This document shows positions 62,978-64,000 of a DNA stretch of 64,000 bases, in pieces; the first letter of the stretch is position 1, and every line of letters starts with the position of its first letter. The position numbers were made by a program, and so were the translations under genes. The DNA lies in assembly GCA_035345875.1 (NCBI GenBank), contig DAORDH010000008.1:1-64000 (forward strand). The letters run 5' to 3'. The notes beneath the pieces are model-generated. The model was not told the DNA's origin, made no database searches, and saw only the letters and a list, made by a program, of their open reading frames with translations. The DNA is from UBA2033 sp035345875. GTDB taxonomy: Bacteria; Spirochaetota; Leptospiria; Leptospirales; Leptospiraceae.

Positions 62978-64000
62978 TCACTCTAAAAAACATTCTATAA
63001 ATTTTTCTAATGGTGATCTGTCTTTTACTATTTCACCAATTATTGATGCTGTATATCCAAAAGATTCTAAATCATGTAGGCAGTTTTTCACATTCGATTC
63101 AGGGAGTGTAAACAAGAATCCACCAGCTGTTTGAGGATCAAATAAAATACGATAGACGATACTCTCCTCGGTAAAACTGATATAAGGTGAGAAGGACTTC
63201 CAATTTGATGGATATAAATTACTTTGGATCTCAGGATGTTTCTTTAAAATCTCTTCAACGCCTCTTACTAAAGGAATTTTATTTAAATTGATTCTAGCTT
63301 TTAAATTCGATGCTTTCATTATCTCATACAAATGCCCCGCCAAACCAAAACCAGTTACATCTGTGCAAGCACCAATTTTATATTTTCGTAATACTTCTAC
63401 TAAATGAAAGTTTGATTGTAACATAAACTGGATAGCAGCATCAATAAAAAAAGGATTCGCTTTGTTTTGCATATCCGCTGCAAAAATCAAACCAGTTCCA
63501 ATTGGCTTTGTGATTACAATTGCATCTCCTTCTTTCGCATTTTTTTTGGAGTAAAATTTAGGTGTATCAGAGAACCCACTACATATAAAGCCTACTTCAA
63601 AATTTCTCGCAAGTCCAGTATGCCCTCCTAGTAACTCTACTCCTTCTCTATTAAAAACCGAAATGGCTCCTGCCAAAATTTGAAACACATCCTCTTCTGA
63701 TTTTTCAACTCCTGCTTCTGCATTTATAATTGCGTGGGCACAATGACCGTTAACCCCTTTAGAATATAAATCATTCAGACAGTGATTCGCAGTAATTTGA
63801 CCAGCAAGATAATAATCCGAAATGATTGGCTGAAAAAAATCTACTGATTGAATTAGATTCATTTTTTTCGAAACTTCAATCACAGAAGAATCTTCTCTCT
63901 CTTTTAAACCTACCAAAGTTTTTAATTTCTTTTTTTCCTTCCTGTTTTGCTCTAACGTCATTTGGTATTTCTCAATATTATCCAAAGCGTATTTAATAAT
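62978..64000 (-). CDS. selD: selenide, water dikinase (5' end beyond window)
   Basis: Makes selenophosphate from selenide and ATP. PurM-like ATP-binding fold: EREDSSVIEVSKKM (the ATP-site Asp), QSVDFFQPIISDYYLAGQITANHCLNDLYSKG, VELLGGHTGLARNFEVGF, then TDVTGFGLAGHLYEIM and the final LFDPQTAGGFLFTLP. The frame runs off the window. A TTG at 63985 has no ribosome site, so the gene is taken as partial. In the 37 codons visible before the REDS motif there is no Cys or in-frame TGA, although the catalytic Cys/Sec normally lies about 34 residues before that point; a longer linker would explain it. Confidence 0.88.
   Translation of the reverse strand: MIKYALDNIEKYQMTLEQNRKEKKKLKTLVGLKEREDSSVIEVSKKMNLIQSVDFFQPIISDYYLAGQITANHCLNDLYSKGVNGHCAHAIINAEAGVEKSEEDVFQILAGAISVFNREGVELLGGHTGLARNFEVGFICSGFSDTPKFYSKKNAKEGDAIVITKPIGTGLIFAADMQNKANPFFIDAAIQFMLQSNFHLVEVLRKYKIGACTDVTGFGLAGHLYEIMKASNLKARINLNKIPLVRGVEEILKKHPEIQSNLYPSNWKSFSPYISFTEESIVYRILFDPQTAGGFLFTLPESNVKNCLHDLESFGYTASIIGEIVKDRSPLEKFIECFLE

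Noticed and set aside
1..64000. tRNA, rRNA, tmRNA or RNase P genes
   Set aside because: I looked in the intergenic stretches for their conserved cores and saw none; a covariance-model search would settle it.

Overview
The window is AT-rich bacterial chromosome that reads as Leptospiraceae (genus Leptospira or a close relative). Three things point there: a DUF1564 protein, a family known essentially only from Leptospira (57607-58104, minus); many 7TMR-DISM receptor proteins joined to SpoIIE-type phosphatases, adenylate cyclases and a histidine kinase; and several lipoproteins with the loose spirochaetal lipobox. I found no rRNA, tRNA or CRISPR array. One 100-N assembly gap lies at 48622-48721.

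Layout. 1-3450: two lipoproteins downstream of a cobalamin riboswitch, then purT. 3645-10104: a 59-aa small protein, a 7TM/SpoIIE phosphatase, a MerC-like membrane protein with an operator-like palindrome over its promoter, an EEP-family hydrolase, manA and a VOC protein. 10184-16254: prfB without a programmed frameshift, then a convergent TolC-HlyD-ABC exporter operon whose ABC ATPase has lost its catalytic motifs. 16508-22532: DUF4395, a HEAT-like periplasmic protein, ilvB behind a valine-rich attenuator leader, and a second SpoIIE sensor. 22538-27442 (minus): infC-rpmI-rplT, an acidic coiled-coil protein, zapA, mnmC and a lytic transglycosylase. 28166-35289 (minus): a FadL-like porin, an adenylate cyclase, a third SpoIIE sensor and thrS. 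35290-36250: a degraded gene and a MITE-like element.

36762-41048: a tightly coupled operon of a YbjN-like protein, a trypsin-like protease with zinc ribbon, and a CD-NTase-like nucleotidyltransferase, followed by an MFS transporter. This is the best candidate for an undescribed system. 41555-48261: a LamG lipoprotein, a copper regulon (CueR, CopZ, CopA, with a textbook 19-bp-spacer promoter), an orphan HigA-type antitoxin, an ankyrin protein and a DinB protein. 48263-62922: the aerotolerance (Bat) genes moxR-DUF58-small membrane protein-batA-batB, with batC about 9 kb away on the same strand. In between lie an adenylate cyclase, a glycine/cysteine-rich protein, a two-component system, a DASS transporter and the DUF1564 gene. 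The window ends inside selD.

Common themes are membrane-sensed signalling (five 7TMR-DISM proteins plus a further cyclase), metal handling (MerC, Cu export) and RNA-level control (B12 riboswitch, ilv attenuator). A dispersed ~100-bp repeat with inverted ends occurs in two good copies and one degraded copy. Start codons were moved from the longest reading frame wherever a Shine-Dalgarno sequence, signal peptide or terminator decided the matter; these cases are noted in the entries.
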